Notes: generated from the sequence alone by a model not told the origin. A stretch of 64,000 nt of DNA from Mesorhizobium sp. L-2-11 (GCF_016756595.1 NZ_AP023257.1:1690001-1754000), one strand, 5' to 3'. Positions 11,384-20,457 are shown, numbered from the stretch's first letter. Translations and numbers: made by a program.

Positions 11384-11792
11384 TGGAGTGCTGCTCGACA
11401 CCTGCTTCATGCTGTGGCTCTCAACGGAGCAGCCGGTCACGAGGACGGCGGTCGAGAAGGTGACCAGCGCGCGAAAAAATGGTGGCGTGATCGCGGTTTC
11501 CGTCATGTCGGCCTGGGAGATCGGAATGCTTGTCGCCAAAGGCCGGCTTCCGTTCATCAAGTCGCCGCTCGCATGGTTTGAACGGTTTGTGCAAGCCGGG
11601 GCAACGAGCGTTGAGGGTATCGACAGCGAGCTTTTGGTCGAGTCTTCGTTCCTGCCTGGTGTCGTTCACAACGATCCGACAGACCGGATTATCATAGCTA
11701 CGGCGCGTTCGAAGAACCTGGCAATTATCACCCGCGATCGGGCGATCCTTGCCTATGGCGCGGCTGGCTTCGTCAAAACAGTCCCTTGTTGA
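11373..11792 (+). CDS. PIN-domain toxin (VapC-like ribonuclease)
   Basis: A 139-residue PIN protein. The expected acidic residues are present: D9 in GVLLDTCF, E49 in SAWEIGML, D101/D104 in NDPTDRIIIATA and D122 in TRDRAIL. PIN toxins cut tRNA or rRNA with magnesium and are held inactive by the antitoxin encoded upstream. The ATG at 11373 lies inside the antitoxin gene, giving coupled translation. The stop (11790-11792) is only 13 bases before the next start, so the module may cotranscribe the aldehyde dehydrogenase. Confidence 0.9.
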   Translation: MTTDGVLLDTCFMLWLSTEQPVTRTAVEKVTSARKNGGVIAVSVMSAWEIGMLVAKGRLPFIKSPLAWFERFVQAGATSVEGIDSELLVESSFLPGVVHNDPTDRIIIATARSKNLAIITRDRAILAYGAAGFVKTVPC

Positions 11793-11805
11793 TTTGGAGA
11801 CCTCC

Positions 11806-13191
11806 TTGGAAACTATCAAACTCAAATCCCCCATCGATGGTTCGATCTATGCCGAACGGCCTGTGGCCACGGACCAGGCGATCAACGCTGCTGTCGAGCG
11901 GGCCAAGGCGGCGCAGGAGAAATGGGCTGAGACGCCGATCGTCGAGCGCGGCAAGTACATGCTTGCCATGCTGGAGGCGCTGGTAGCCATGACCGACGAG
12001 ATCGTGCCGGAGATTGCCTGGCAGCTGGGTCGTCCGGTGCGCTATGGCGGCGAGTTCGGCGGCGTCAGGGAACGCACCAATTACATGGTCGAGATCGCCG
12101 AAGCGGCACTCAAGCCGGTGATGGCCTCCAATCCGAGGGACGGGTTTCGCCGCTATGTGAAGAAGGTGCCGCTCGGCCTGGTCATGGTGATCGCGCCGTG
12201 GAACTATCCTTATCTCACCGCCGTCAACACCATCGTGCCGGCGCTGATGGCCGGCAGCGCCGTCATCCTCAAGCACGCGGCGCAGACGCTGCTGGTCGGC
12301 GAACGCTTTCAACAGGCTTTCGACAAAGCAGGCCTGCCCAAGGGCCTGTTCCAGAACCTCGTCATGAGCCATGCGCAGACCGAAAAACTGCTCGGCTCGG
12401 GCAAGATCGACCATGTCAATTTCACCGGCTCGGTTGCCGGCGGCCGCGCCATCGAAAAGGCCGCGGCTGGCACGTTCATGACGCTCGGCCTCGAACTCGG
12501 CGGCAAGGACCCGGCCTACGTCCTCGCCGACGCCAAGATCGACCATGCCGTCGCCAATCTGGTCGACGGCGCCTTCTACAATTCCGGCCAGTGCTGCTGC
12601 GGCATCGAGCGCGTCTATGTCCATGAGAAGGTCTATGACGAGTTCGTCGAAGGCTTCATCGCCGAAACCAGGAACTACGTCGTCGGCAACCCGCTCGATC
12701 AGGCGACGACGATGGGGCCGATGGCACAGGCGCGCTTTGCCGACCTGATCCGCGAGCAGAAGGCCGAGGCGCTGCGCAAGGGTGCCAGGGTGCACATCAA
12801 CATGAAGGTGGCCAATGACGAGCCAGGCTCGCCCTATCTGGCGCCGGAAGTGCTGACCGGCGTCGACCACCAGATGAGCGTCATGCGCGAGGAAAGCTTT
12901 GGGCCGATCGTCGGCATCATGAAGGTGCGCAACGACGAGGAGGCGATCGCGCTGATGAACGACAGCCCCTACGGGCTGACGGCCTCGATCTGGACGCGCG
13001 ACACCGAGCATGCGGCGGCGATCGGTGATCGCGTCGAGACCGGCACCGTGTTCATGAACCGCTGCGACTATCTCGATCCGGCGCTGGTCTGGACCGGCGT
13101 CAAGGACACCGGCAAGGGCGCCGCCCTGTCGGCCATCGGTTACGACAATCTGACGAGGCCGAAATCATATCATCTGCGCGAAGCCATCTGA
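11806..13191 (+). CDS. Aldehyde dehydrogenase family protein
   Basis: A 461-residue NAD(P)-dependent dehydrogenase. Key sites are seen: APWNYP (about 130-135), E230 in LELGGKDP as general base and the catalytic cysteine in the GQCCCG run (263-265). The TTG at 11806 is chosen as start because GGAGA sits five bases upstream and the family length fits. It follows the toxin gene closely and precedes an iron-type alcohol dehydrogenase, so the two probably process an alcohol/aldehyde intermediate made by the upstream genes. The substrate is unknown. Confidence 0.9.
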   Translation: METIKLKSPIDGSIYAERPVATDQAINAAVERAKAAQEKWAETPIVERGKYMLAMLEALVAMTDEIVPEIAWQLGRPVRYGGEFGGVRERTNYMVEIAEAALKPVMASNPRDGFRRYVKKVPLGLVMVIAPWNYPYLTAVNTIVPALMAGSAVILKHAAQTLLVGERFQQAFDKAGLPKGLFQNLVMSHAQTEKLLGSGKIDHVNFTGSVAGGRAIEKAAAGTFMTLGLELGGKDPAYVLADAKIDHAVANLVDGAFYNSGQCCCGIERVYVHEKVYDEFVEGFIAETRNYVVGNPLDQATTMGPMAQARFADLIREQKAEALRKGARVHINMKVANDEPGSPYLAPEVLTGVDHQMSVMREESFGPIVGIMKVRNDEEAIALMNDSPYGLTASIWTRDTEHAAAIGDRVETGTVFMNRCDYLDPALVWTGVKDTGKGAALSAIGYDNLTRPKSYHLREAI

Positions 13192-13209
13192 TTTTTTCGA
13201 AAGACAAAA

Positions 13210-14382
13210 ATGACAAAATTGATTTCCAAATGGAACTACCCGACAACCGTGCGCTTCGGCGCGGGGCGTATCAAGGAATTGCCTGATGTGCTTGATGCCA
13301 CCGGCATCAAACGGCCGCTGTTCGTCACCGATCCAGGGCTGGCCAAACTTCCGGTCGTCGCCTCGACGTTGAAGATCCTCGACGGTGCCAAGGTGCCCTA
13401 TGGCGTGTTTTCCGAGGTCAAGCCGAACCCGGTCGACTCCAACCTGACCGCCGGAATTGCCGTGTTCAAGAAGGGCAAGCATGACGGCGTCATCGCCTTC
13501 GGCGGCGGCTCGGCGCTCGACCTCGGCAAGCTGATCGCCTTCCAGGCCGGCCAGACGCGGCCGGTCTGGGATTTCGAGGATATCGGCGACTGGTGGACGC
13601 GCGCCAACTCCGACGCGATCGCGCCGATCATCGCCGTGCCGACCACGGCCGGCACCGGCTCGGAGGTCGGCCGCGCCGGCGTCATCACCAATGAAGCGAC
13701 CCACACCAAGAAGGTGATCTTCCATCCGAAACTTTTGCCGGCCATCGTCATCGCTGATCCGGAACTGTCGGTCGGCATGCCCGGCTTCATCACCGCCGGC
13801 ACCGGCATGGACGCACTCGCCCATTGCCTCGAAGCCTATTGCGCGCCGGGCTATCATCCGATGGCCGACGGCATCGCCGTCGAGGGCGTGCGGCTCGTCT
13901 TCGAAAACCTGCCGAAAGCCTATGCCAACGGCAGGGATCTCGTCGCCCGCGCCCACATGATGAGCGCGGCCGCGATGGGCGCTGCCGCCTTCCAGAAAGG
14001 GCTGGGCGCCATCCACTCGCTGTCGCATCCGGTCGGCGCACTTTACGACACCCATCATGGCATGACCAACGCCGTGTTCATGCCCTATGTGCTGGCCTTC
14101 AACCGCGACGCCATCGAGGCGCAGATCGCCCGGCTCGCGGCTTATTGCGGCATCAAGGGCGGCTTCGACGGTTTCGCCAAGGCCGTCATCAAGTTGCGCA
14201 AGGAATTGAAGGTGCCGCATGCGCTGCCGGGCCTGATCAACGGGCTCGACATGGACAAGAAGCGCAAGGGGCTGATCGCCGACATGGCGGTGGTCGATCC
14301 GACCGCCGGCGGCAACCCGGTCAAGCTGACCAGGAAGGCGGCGCTGACGCTGCTCGACAACGCCATTGCCGGCACCGTCTGA
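13210..14382 (+). CDS. Iron-containing alcohol dehydrogenase
   Basis: A 390-residue group III alcohol dehydrogenase. Motifs include GGGSALDLGK (NAD binding), PTTAGTGSEV, and the metal-binding region GTGMDALAHCLEAY plus HSLSHPVGALYDTHHG, which supply the Asp and His ligands. It lies 18 bases after the aldehyde dehydrogenase and is the last gene of the set. The reaction direction and substrate are not evident. Confidence 0.92.
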   Translation: MTKLISKWNYPTTVRFGAGRIKELPDVLDATGIKRPLFVTDPGLAKLPVVASTLKILDGAKVPYGVFSEVKPNPVDSNLTAGIAVFKKGKHDGVIAFGGGSALDLGKLIAFQAGQTRPVWDFEDIGDWWTRANSDAIAPIIAVPTTAGTGSEVGRAGVITNEATHTKKVIFHPKLLPAIVIADPELSVGMPGFITAGTGMDALAHCLEAYCAPGYHPMADGIAVEGVRLVFENLPKAYANGRDLVARAHMMSAAAMGAAAFQKGLGAIHSLSHPVGALYDTHHGMTNAVFMPYVLAFNRDAIEAQIARLAAYCGIKGGFDGFAKAVIKLRKELKVPHALPGLINGLDMDKKRKGLIADMAVVDPTAGGNPVKLTRKAALTLLDNAIAGTV

Positions 14383-14548
14383 GACAATATTCGCGTCGGA
14401 ATCCGATCTGGAAAATGAAACTGATTTGGAAGGCAACAAAGGGGGAGAGATGAAAGGTAAGACGGAAACTCGTTAGCCGGAGAAATAATCGCGAGGCGAT
14501 TGCTACAGCCGGTTAAAAAGAGTTTACTTTTCGTACTGCAGGGTAGCG

Positions 14549-14577
14549 CTTTCACAAAGCTTTCATCGCGCTGTCAC
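14549..14577 (+). promoter_or_regulatory. Pho box (three 7-bp direct repeats)
   Basis: CTTTCAC (14549-14555), CTTTCAT (14560-14566) and CTGTCAC (14571-14577) are spaced exactly 11 bases apart, matching the PhoB-box pattern of CTGTCAT repeats with 4-base gaps. The box is 57 bases before the binding-protein start, in a 252-base gap that is otherwise featureless. It predicts induction of the importer under phosphate limitation. Confidence 0.75.
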
Positions 14578-14634
14578 ACGAAAACGATACCGCATCGCAG
14601 GCGTCCAACGGCGTCAGTTCAACGGAGAGAACAC

Positions 14635-15741
14635 ATGTTCAAATTCACGGGAAAAGTGCTTTCCCTTACGGCCGTCGCCCTGATGGCGACCTCTGCCATC
14701 TCGTCGGCGCAGTCCATGGATGAACTGGTCGCCGCCGCCAAGGCGGAAGGCCAGCTCACCACCATCGCGCTGCCGCACAGCTGGTGCGGCTATGGCGACG
14801 TCATCGCCGGATTCAAGGCGAAATATCCGGAAATCACCGTCAACGAACTCAATCCCGACGCCGGCTCCGGCGACGAGATTGAGGCGATCAAGGCCAACAA
14901 GGACAATAAGGGGCCGCAAGCGCCTGACGTTATCGACGTCGGCCTGTCTTTCGGCCCGTCCGCCAAGGCAGACGGCCTGATCCAACCTTACAAGGTGTCG
15001 ACCTGGGACACGATCCCTGACAGCGCCAAGGATGCCGATGGCTATTGGTATGGCGACTACTACGGCGTGCTCGCCTTCGGCGTGAACAAGGCCGTCGTGC
15101 AGAACGCCCCACAGGACTGGGCTGACCTGCAGAAGCCGGAATATGCCAATTCGGTGGCGCTCGCCGGTGACCCGCGCTCGTCGAACAACGCGGTCATGTC
15201 GGTGTACGCCGCTGGCCTCGCGGCTGGCGGTACCGGCGGCCAGGATGCCGCCGCCAAGGGTCTGCAGTTTTTCAAGCAGCTCAACGATGCCGGCAACTTT
15301 GTGCCGGTCGACGGTGAAGCGGCAGCTGTCGCCCAAGGTACGACACCGATCGTGATGAACTGGGACTACAACCTGCTGGCCATGCGCGACAAGATGGCCG
15401 GCAATCCGGAAATCGAAATCGTCGTGCCAAAGAGCGCGGTGGTCGCAGGCGTCTACGTGCAGGCGATCAGCGCCTATGCGCCGCATCCGAACGCCGCCAA
15501 GCTGTGGATGGAGTATCTCTACTCGGACGAAGGCCAACTCGGCTGGCTGAAGGGCTACTGCCACCCGATCCGCTTCAACGACCTCGCCAAGAAGGGCGTG
15601 ATCCCGAAGGAGATGCTGGACAAGTTGCCGGCCGCCGAGAACTACGAAAAAGCGATCTTCCCAACCTTGGAGGAGCAGAACGCCGCCAAGAAGGAAATCA
15701 GCACGAACTGGGATGCCATCGTTGGCGCCGTCGTGAAGTAA
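14635..15741 (+). CDS. ABC transporter substrate-binding protein (PotD/iron-type family)
   Basis: A 368-residue exported binding protein with a signal peptide ending near residue 25 (ATSAISSAQS). It has the two-lobe pattern of extracellular solute-binding family 1, including DVIDVGLSFGPSAKADGL and the FGVNKAVV and MNWDYNLLAM segments. The ATG at 14635 follows CGGAGAGAACAC. It is the first of four importer genes (binding protein, two permeases, ATPase). A Pho box upstream makes a phosphorus compound such as a phosphonate or phosphodiester an attractive ligand; this is inference, as the subfamily also carries polyamines, iron and thiamine. Confidence 0.85.
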   Translation: MFKFTGKVLSLTAVALMATSAISSAQSMDELVAAAKAEGQLTTIALPHSWCGYGDVIAGFKAKYPEITVNELNPDAGSGDEIEAIKANKDNKGPQAPDVIDVGLSFGPSAKADGLIQPYKVSTWDTIPDSAKDADGYWYGDYYGVLAFGVNKAVVQNAPQDWADLQKPEYANSVALAGDPRSSNNAVMSVYAAGLAAGGTGGQDAAAKGLQFFKQLNDAGNFVPVDGEAAAVAQGTTPIVMNWDYNLLAMRDKMAGNPEIEIVVPKSAVVAGVYVQAISAYAPHPNAAKLWMEYLYSDEGQLGWLKGYCHPIRFNDLAKKGVIPKEMLDKLPAAENYEKAIFPTLEEQNAAKKEISTNWDAIVGAVVK

Positions 15742-15743
15742 TT

Positions 15744-15782
15744 CATAGGGCGCCGGTCGGTTCGCCGCCCCGGCGCCCTATG
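15744..15782 (+). terminator. Strong hairpin between binding-protein and permease genes
   Basis: CATAGGGCGCCGG (15744-15756) and CCGGCGCCCTATG (15770-15782) form a perfect 13-bp stem with a 13-base loop and no T run. As in malE-type operons it likely stabilises the upstream mRNA so the binding protein is made in excess. Confidence 0.7.
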
Positions 15783-15799
15783 CCAAGTTCGGGAAGTCC

Positions 15800-16708
15800 A
15801 TGGCAGACTCCACAATGTCCCAGACAGCCAGCGTCAGGCCTGGCGCGCCGGAGATCAGCCGCCTTCGGCTGCCACTGCATTGGTTGGGCGTAGCTCCGTT
15901 CTTCATTTTCGCACTGCTCTTTCTGATCCTGCCCACGATAGGGCTGATCGCGGGCGCGTTCAAAAATGCGGCTGGCGACTATACGCTCGACAACATCATC
16001 GCGTTGTCGCAGCCCAAGCTCGCAGCGGCCTATTGGGTGTCCATTCAGATCAGCTTTGTCTCTGCGGTCCTTGGCGCCCTGATCGGCCTGGCAATGGCCG
16101 TAGCAGTGATTCGCGGCGGCTTGCCGCCGTGGTTGCGCTCGGCGACCCTGACCTTCTCGGGCGTCGCCTCGAATTTCGCCGGCGTGCCGCTGGCATTCTC
16201 GTTCATCGCGACGCTAGGCCGGCTCGGCGTGGCGACGATCCTGTTGCGAGACATTTTCGGCATTAACATCTATTCGCTCGGCTTCAGCATCTTTTCGTTC
16301 TGGGGCCTGATCCTCACCTACCTCTATTTCCAGATTCCATTGATGATCGTCATCATCACGCCGGCGGTCGATGGGCTGAAGAAGGAATGGGGCGAAGCTG
16401 CCGCCACGCTCGGTGCAACCAATTGGCAATATTGGCGCATGGTGGTGATCCCCGTCTTGTGGCCGAGTTTTCTCGGGACGACGGTCCTGCTCTTTGCCAA
16501 CGCGTTCGGCGCGGTCGCAACGGCCTATGCACTGACCGGGCCGTCACTCAACATCGTGCCCATCCAGCTGTTCGCGCAGATTCGCGGCGACGTGCTTTAC
16601 AATCCGAATCTAGGCTATGCGCTTGCATTCGGCATGATCGTCATCACCGGCCTGGCCAATCTCTTCTACATCCTGTTCCAGCGGCGAGCCGAACGGTGGC
16701 TGAAATGA
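15800..16708 (+). CDS. ABC transporter permease (PotB-like)
   Basis: A 302-residue inner-membrane protein with about six hydrophobic segments and the permease EAA-loop region (KKEWGEAAATLGATNWQYWR, about 193-212), which contacts the ATPase. It is the first permease of the Pho-box importer; its stop overlaps the next permease by four bases. Start ATG at 15800; a second ATG five codons later is possible. Confidence 0.88.
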   Translation: MADSTMSQTASVRPGAPEISRLRLPLHWLGVAPFFIFALLFLILPTIGLIAGAFKNAAGDYTLDNIIALSQPKLAAAYWVSIQISFVSAVLGALIGLAMAVAVIRGGLPPWLRSATLTFSGVASNFAGVPLAFSFIATLGRLGVATILLRDIFGINIYSLGFSIFSFWGLILTYLYFQIPLMIVIITPAVDGLKKEWGEAAATLGATNWQYWRMVVIPVLWPSFLGTTVLLFANAFGAVATAYALTGPSLNIVPIQLFAQIRGDVLYNPNLGYALAFGMIVITGLANLFYILFQRRAERWLK

Positions 16709-17499
16709 AGCAAGGCAACCGTTTTTGGGCCTGGCTGGTTTTTGGCGTGGGAACCACCTATTTTATCCTGCCGCTTTTGGCGACCTTTGAATTCTCCTTG
16801 CGTAAGCGGCGAGGGGAATACTCGTTTGACGCCTACCGCTCGGTCTTCGAAGATCCGAATTTCCAAGCGACCTTTACCTATTCCGTCGTTGTGGCGATCT
16901 TCACCATCCTTTTGGGCGTGCTCCTCGTTGTCCCGACGGCCTACTGGATACGGCTGCGGCTACCGCATCTGCGGCCGATCGTAGAGTTCATCACCCTGCT
17001 GCCGCTGGTTATCCCCGCCATCGTCATCGTCTTCGGCTACATCAGAATGTTCGGTTCGAATTCAACGTTGCCTTTTCTGGCGACGGCGCGCGGCGCCGAT
17101 GCTCTGCTGGTCATCGGCTATGCAGTGCTGGCGCTGCCTTATATGTACCGGGCGGTCGATACCGGTCTCAGGACCATCGACGTCAGAACGCTCACCGAAG
17201 CCGCACAAATCCTCGGCGCCGGCTGGACCACCATCATCGTCCGCATCATCCTGCCGAATGTGTTGATCGCCGTCCTATCCGGCGCGTTCCTGAGTTTTGC
17301 CATCGTCATCGGCGAGTTCACCATGGCCTCGCTGCTGAATCGCCCGGCCTTCGGCCCCTATCTGCAGAACATTGGCGCCAACACTGCCTATGAGCCGTCG
17401 GCACTGGCGCTCATTTCGTTCGCCATCACCTGGGGCTGCATGTCGCTGATCCAAATCCTGTCGCGTTTTGCGCCGCGATCGGCGAACCGGCCAAACTGA
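16705..17499 (+). CDS. ABC transporter permease (PotC-like)
   Basis: A 264-residue membrane protein with six predicted segments and an EAA loop (LTEAAQILGAGWTTIIVRII, about 163-182). The ATG at 16705 overlaps the preceding stop (ATGA), showing coupling. It pairs with the upstream permease to form the channel of the Pho-box importer. The open frame extends far upstream but that part overlaps the previous gene. Confidence 0.88.
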   Translation: MKQGNRFWAWLVFGVGTTYFILPLLATFEFSLRKRRGEYSFDAYRSVFEDPNFQATFTYSVVVAIFTILLGVLLVVPTAYWIRLRLPHLRPIVEFITLLPLVIPAIVIVFGYIRMFGSNSTLPFLATARGADALLVIGYAVLALPYMYRAVDTGLRTIDVRTLTEAAQILGAGWTTIIVRIILPNVLIAVLSGAFLSFAIVIGEFTMASLLNRPAFGPYLQNIGANTAYEPSALALISFAITWGCMSLIQILSRFAPRSANRPN

Positions 17500-17528
17500 T
17501 CGACAAAGTACCGACCGAAAGAAAAGCC

Positions 17529-18593
17529 ATGGCTGAGCCATTCCTCTCCATCCAGCAGGTTCGAAAATCCTTCGGCGCCACCACCGTCGTCGAGGATTTT
17601 AACCTCGAAGTCGAGCCGGGCGAATTCGTCTCCTTCCTCGGGCCATCGGGCTGCGGCAAGACGACAGTGCTGCGTATGGTCGCCGGCTTCGAGGAGCCGA
17701 GCGCCGGCAAGATCGTCGTGGCCGGCAAGGACATCACCCGGCTCAAACCAAACCAGCGCAATGTCGGCATGGTGTTCCAGGCCTATGCGCTGTTTCCAAA
17801 CCTGACCGTGGCGCAAAACATCGGCTTCGGGCTGAAGGTCGCCGGCATGCCTAAGGCCGATGCCGACAGGCGCGTCGCCGAGATGCTCGACCTCATCAAG
17901 CTGCCGCAGATGGGCGACCGCTATCCCTACCAACTCTCCGGCGGTCAACAGCAGCGTATCGCGCTGGCGCGGGCGATTGCGCCGAAGCCGAAGCTCCTGC
18001 TGCTCGACGAGCCGCTGTCGGCGCTCGACGCCAAGGTGCGCGTGTCGCTGCGCGAGGAAATCCGCTCGATCCAGAAGAAGCTCGGCATCACCACCGTCTT
18101 CGTCACCCACGACCAGGAAGAGGCGTTGTCGATCTCCGACCGCATCGCCGTCATGTATGGCGGCAAGGCCGAGCAGGTCGGCACCCCGTTCGAGATCTAC
18201 AACCGGCCGGCGACCAAGTTCGTCGCCAATTTCGTCGGCACACTGAACGTGCTCGAGGGCACCGTCACCGATGCAACGTCGGGCAAGGTGCGCGTCAATT
18301 CGCAAGAGATCTCGCTGCATGGAAAGCTCAACGGCTCCAGGTCCGGCGACACGCTGTCGCTGGCGCTGCGGCCCGAGGCGATTTCGCTCGGCCGCCATCC
18401 CGGCCGCGACGCGAGCCTTTCGGGCGAGATCACCGAAGTGCATTTCCTCGGCTCGGTCATCCGGGTTCGCGTTGGCATCGGCGGCAGCACGGTGTCGCTC
18501 GACACGTTCAACAGCCCGGCCACCCCGCCGCCCGCCGTCGGCGAAAGGGCCGAGATTTCGTTCTCGTCGGGCGACATGCTGGTGCTGCATTAG
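17529..18593 (+). CDS. ABC transporter ATP-binding protein (PotA/FbpC-like)
   Basis: A 354-residue ATPase. Walker A GPSGCGKTT is at 38-46, signature LSGGQ at 136-140, Walker B LLLLDEP at 156-162 and the switch His in VTHDQEEAL. A C-terminal TOBE-like domain (about 250-354) is typical of polyamine/iron/phosphonate importers. It lies 29 bases after the permease and ends the operon; a heptamer repeat array follows. Confidence 0.92.
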   Translation: MAEPFLSIQQVRKSFGATTVVEDFNLEVEPGEFVSFLGPSGCGKTTVLRMVAGFEEPSAGKIVVAGKDITRLKPNQRNVGMVFQAYALFPNLTVAQNIGFGLKVAGMPKADADRRVAEMLDLIKLPQMGDRYPYQLSGGQQQRIALARAIAPKPKLLLLDEPLSALDAKVRVSLREEIRSIQKKLGITTVFVTHDQEEALSISDRIAVMYGGKAEQVGTPFEIYNRPATKFVANFVGTLNVLEGTVTDATSGKVRVNSQEISLHGKLNGSRSGDTLSLALRPEAISLGRHPGRDASLSGEITEVHFLGSVIRVRVGIGGSTVSLDTFNSPATPPPAVGERAEISFSSGDMLVLH

Positions 18594-18602
18594 GGGAAGA
18601 GT

Positions 18603-18743
18603 GAATGGTGAATGGTGAATAGTGAATAGTAGAAGGCACTTGACGCGCCGAAATTTCTCTGCGGCAACCATTCACCATTCACCATTCACCATTCACCATT
18701 CACCATTCACCATTCACCATTCACCATTCACCATTCACCATTC
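18603..18743. repeat. Heptanucleotide tandem repeat with inverted copies
   Basis: Eleven perfect tandem copies of ACCATTC fill 18667-18743. Upstream at 18603-18630 are four copies on the opposite strand sense (two GAATGGT, two GAATAGT). The two arrays are separated by 36 bases and could fold into a hairpin of about 28 bp. A seven-base unit would shift frame if copies change, so it is unlikely to be coding. It sits between the importer ATPase and the antiporter gene. Confidence 0.9.
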
Positions 18744-18809
18744 ACCGCAGCCAATGCCGTCGCCTTTTTTTGCAGTGCCAATCGCCCGGCTTCGCCGCTA
18801 CGATGACGC

Positions 18810-20360
18810 ATGGCACTTTTCGAGCTGACCCTTGTTCTCCTGCTGATTGCCGTCGCGCTGGCGGCGTTGTCGCGGCGTCTCCAGGTTCCTTATCCCTCCT
18901 TGCTGGCGTTGGCCGGCGCAGGCATCGCCTTCCTACCGTTTGCGCCGACCATCGAGATCGATCCCGAACTGGCGCTCGCCTTGTTCGTCGCGCCCGTGCT
19001 TCTTGACGCGGCTTACGACACCTCGCTGCGCGACCTCAATCGCTATAGGCTGCCGCTCGTCTTGCTGGCGCTTGGCGCCGTCATTTTCACCACTGCGACC
19101 GTCGCGCTCGTCGGATGGACAATGGCAGGCCTGCCGATCGCTGCGGCTATTGCCCTTGGCGCGATCGTGGCGCCGCCCGATGCCGTCGCGGCGTCGGCCG
19201 TGCTTGGACAGTTCAAGGTGCCGCACCGCGTCACCGCGATCCTGCAAGGCGAAAGCCTGCTCAACGACGCCACGGCACTCCTGATCTACCGTATGGCGGT
19301 TTCCGCCGCTGCCGGCTCCATCCTGCTGAGCAGCGCTGTTCCGATGATCTTGCTGTCGACGGTCGGCAGCCTTGCCGCTGGTTACGTGCTCGGCCGATTG
19401 TCTCTCGCCACGCTCAGCCGGATCGAGGACCCGGCGAGCGGCACTGTGGTGCAATTTGCCGGAACGTTCGGCGTCTGGATCCTGGCCGACAGCATCGGGC
19501 TCTCCGCCATTATAACAATCGTCGTCTATGCCATGACCATCGCGCGCACCGCGCCGCGCCGCATGCCGGCCAGAAATCGCGTCAGCTCCTATTCGGTCTG
19601 GGAGACGGCGGTGTTCGTGCTCAACGTGTTGGCCTTCGTTCTGATGGGACTGCAGGCACGGTCGATCGTCGGCCGGCTGGCCGAACAGGGGCAAGCCGAG
19701 GCGTTTGTCTTTGCCGCAGCCGTGCTGGCTGTCGTCATCGTCTCGCGTCTCGTCTGGGTGCTGGGATGCGGCGCGATCATGAGGTGGCTTGCCAGCTTCG
19801 GTGACGCAGAACGGCAGGCCGAAGCCCCGTCGTTTCGCGGCGGCGTGCTGATCGGCTGGTGCGGCATGCGCGGCCTCGTCACCCTTGCGGCAGCGTTTGC
19901 CTTGCCGGCTGACTTTCCCGGTCGCGACCCGATCGTACTCGCCGCGTTCTCGGTCGTGCTCGGCACCCTGGTGCTGCAAGGCATCAGCCTGAGGCCGCTG
20001 CTGGGCTTGCTTCGTCTCGATCCGGACGAGACTGTCGACCGCGAGGTCGCGCAGGCGCGCGTCGCCATCATGCAGGCAGCGTTGGACGTGTTGAGCGGCA
20101 AGACATCGAATGCCGCGGCCGTGGTCCGCGAGCAATTTGCCGCACAGCGCACGATCGCTGAAAACCCGAAGGATGCCCAGGCAGCGACCGAGTACGACAG
20201 GTTGCGCCTCTATGCCATCAAGAGCCAGCGTGACGCGCTGGAACAGCTGCGTGTCGACGGAACGATCGGCGACGAAGCGTATCATCGCCTGGAGGAGGAA
20301 ATCGACTGGTCGGAATTGGCCGCTTCTCCGCCAGGACGTTTCCAGCCGCTGACGACTTAG
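18810..20360 (+). CDS. Na+/H+ antiporter, CPA1/NhaP type
   Basis: A 516-residue membrane protein. About twelve hydrophobic segments span 1-400, with the CPA1 core motif GAIVAPPDAVAASAV (about 112-126) and GESLLNDATALLIYR (about 146-160). The last 110 residues are hydrophilic and helical (cytoplasmic tail). It should exchange sodium or potassium for protons. The ATG at 18810 has no strong ribosome site, so the start is moderately sure. Confidence 0.9.
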   Translation: MALFELTLVLLLIAVALAALSRRLQVPYPSLLALAGAGIAFLPFAPTIEIDPELALALFVAPVLLDAAYDTSLRDLNRYRLPLVLLALGAVIFTTATVALVGWTMAGLPIAAAIALGAIVAPPDAVAASAVLGQFKVPHRVTAILQGESLLNDATALLIYRMAVSAAAGSILLSSAVPMILLSTVGSLAAGYVLGRLSLATLSRIEDPASGTVVQFAGTFGVWILADSIGLSAIITIVVYAMTIARTAPRRMPARNRVSSYSVWETAVFVLNVLAFVLMGLQARSIVGRLAEQGQAEAFVFAAAVLAVVIVSRLVWVLGCGAIMRWLASFGDAERQAEAPSFRGGVLIGWCGMRGLVTLAAAFALPADFPGRDPIVLAAFSVVLGTLVLQGISLRPLLGLLRLDPDETVDREVAQARVAIMQAALDVLSGKTSNAAAVVREQFAAQRTIAENPKDAQAATEYDRLRLYAIKSQRDALEQLRVDGTIGDEAYHRLEEEIDWSELAASPPGRFQPLTT

Positions 20361-20391
20361 CCGCGCGCTGTCTGGCCCAAGCTCTCTCCAC

Positions 20392-20412
20392 CCGGCTGCA
20401 CATTGCAGCCGG
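20392..20412 (+). terminator. Hairpin after the antiporter gene
   Basis: CCGGCTGCA (20392-20400), loop CAT, TGCAGCCGG (20404-20412) form a perfect 9-bp stem without a T run, 30 bases after the antiporter stop. Confidence 0.5.
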
Positions 20413-20457
20413 TCCGCCGAATCGCTACTGCCTTCAGGAAATTGAGCCGGATAAGCA

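Noticed and set aside
11806..14382. Aldehyde dehydrogenase as phosphonoacetaldehyde dehydrogenase linked to the Pho-box importer
   Set aside because: It belongs by spacing to the upstream gene set, and no PhnW/PhnA-type gene is present; the Pho box lies after these genes.
18667..18743. Tandem repeat as a CRISPR array
   Set aside because: The unit is only seven bases with no spacers and no cas genes nearby.
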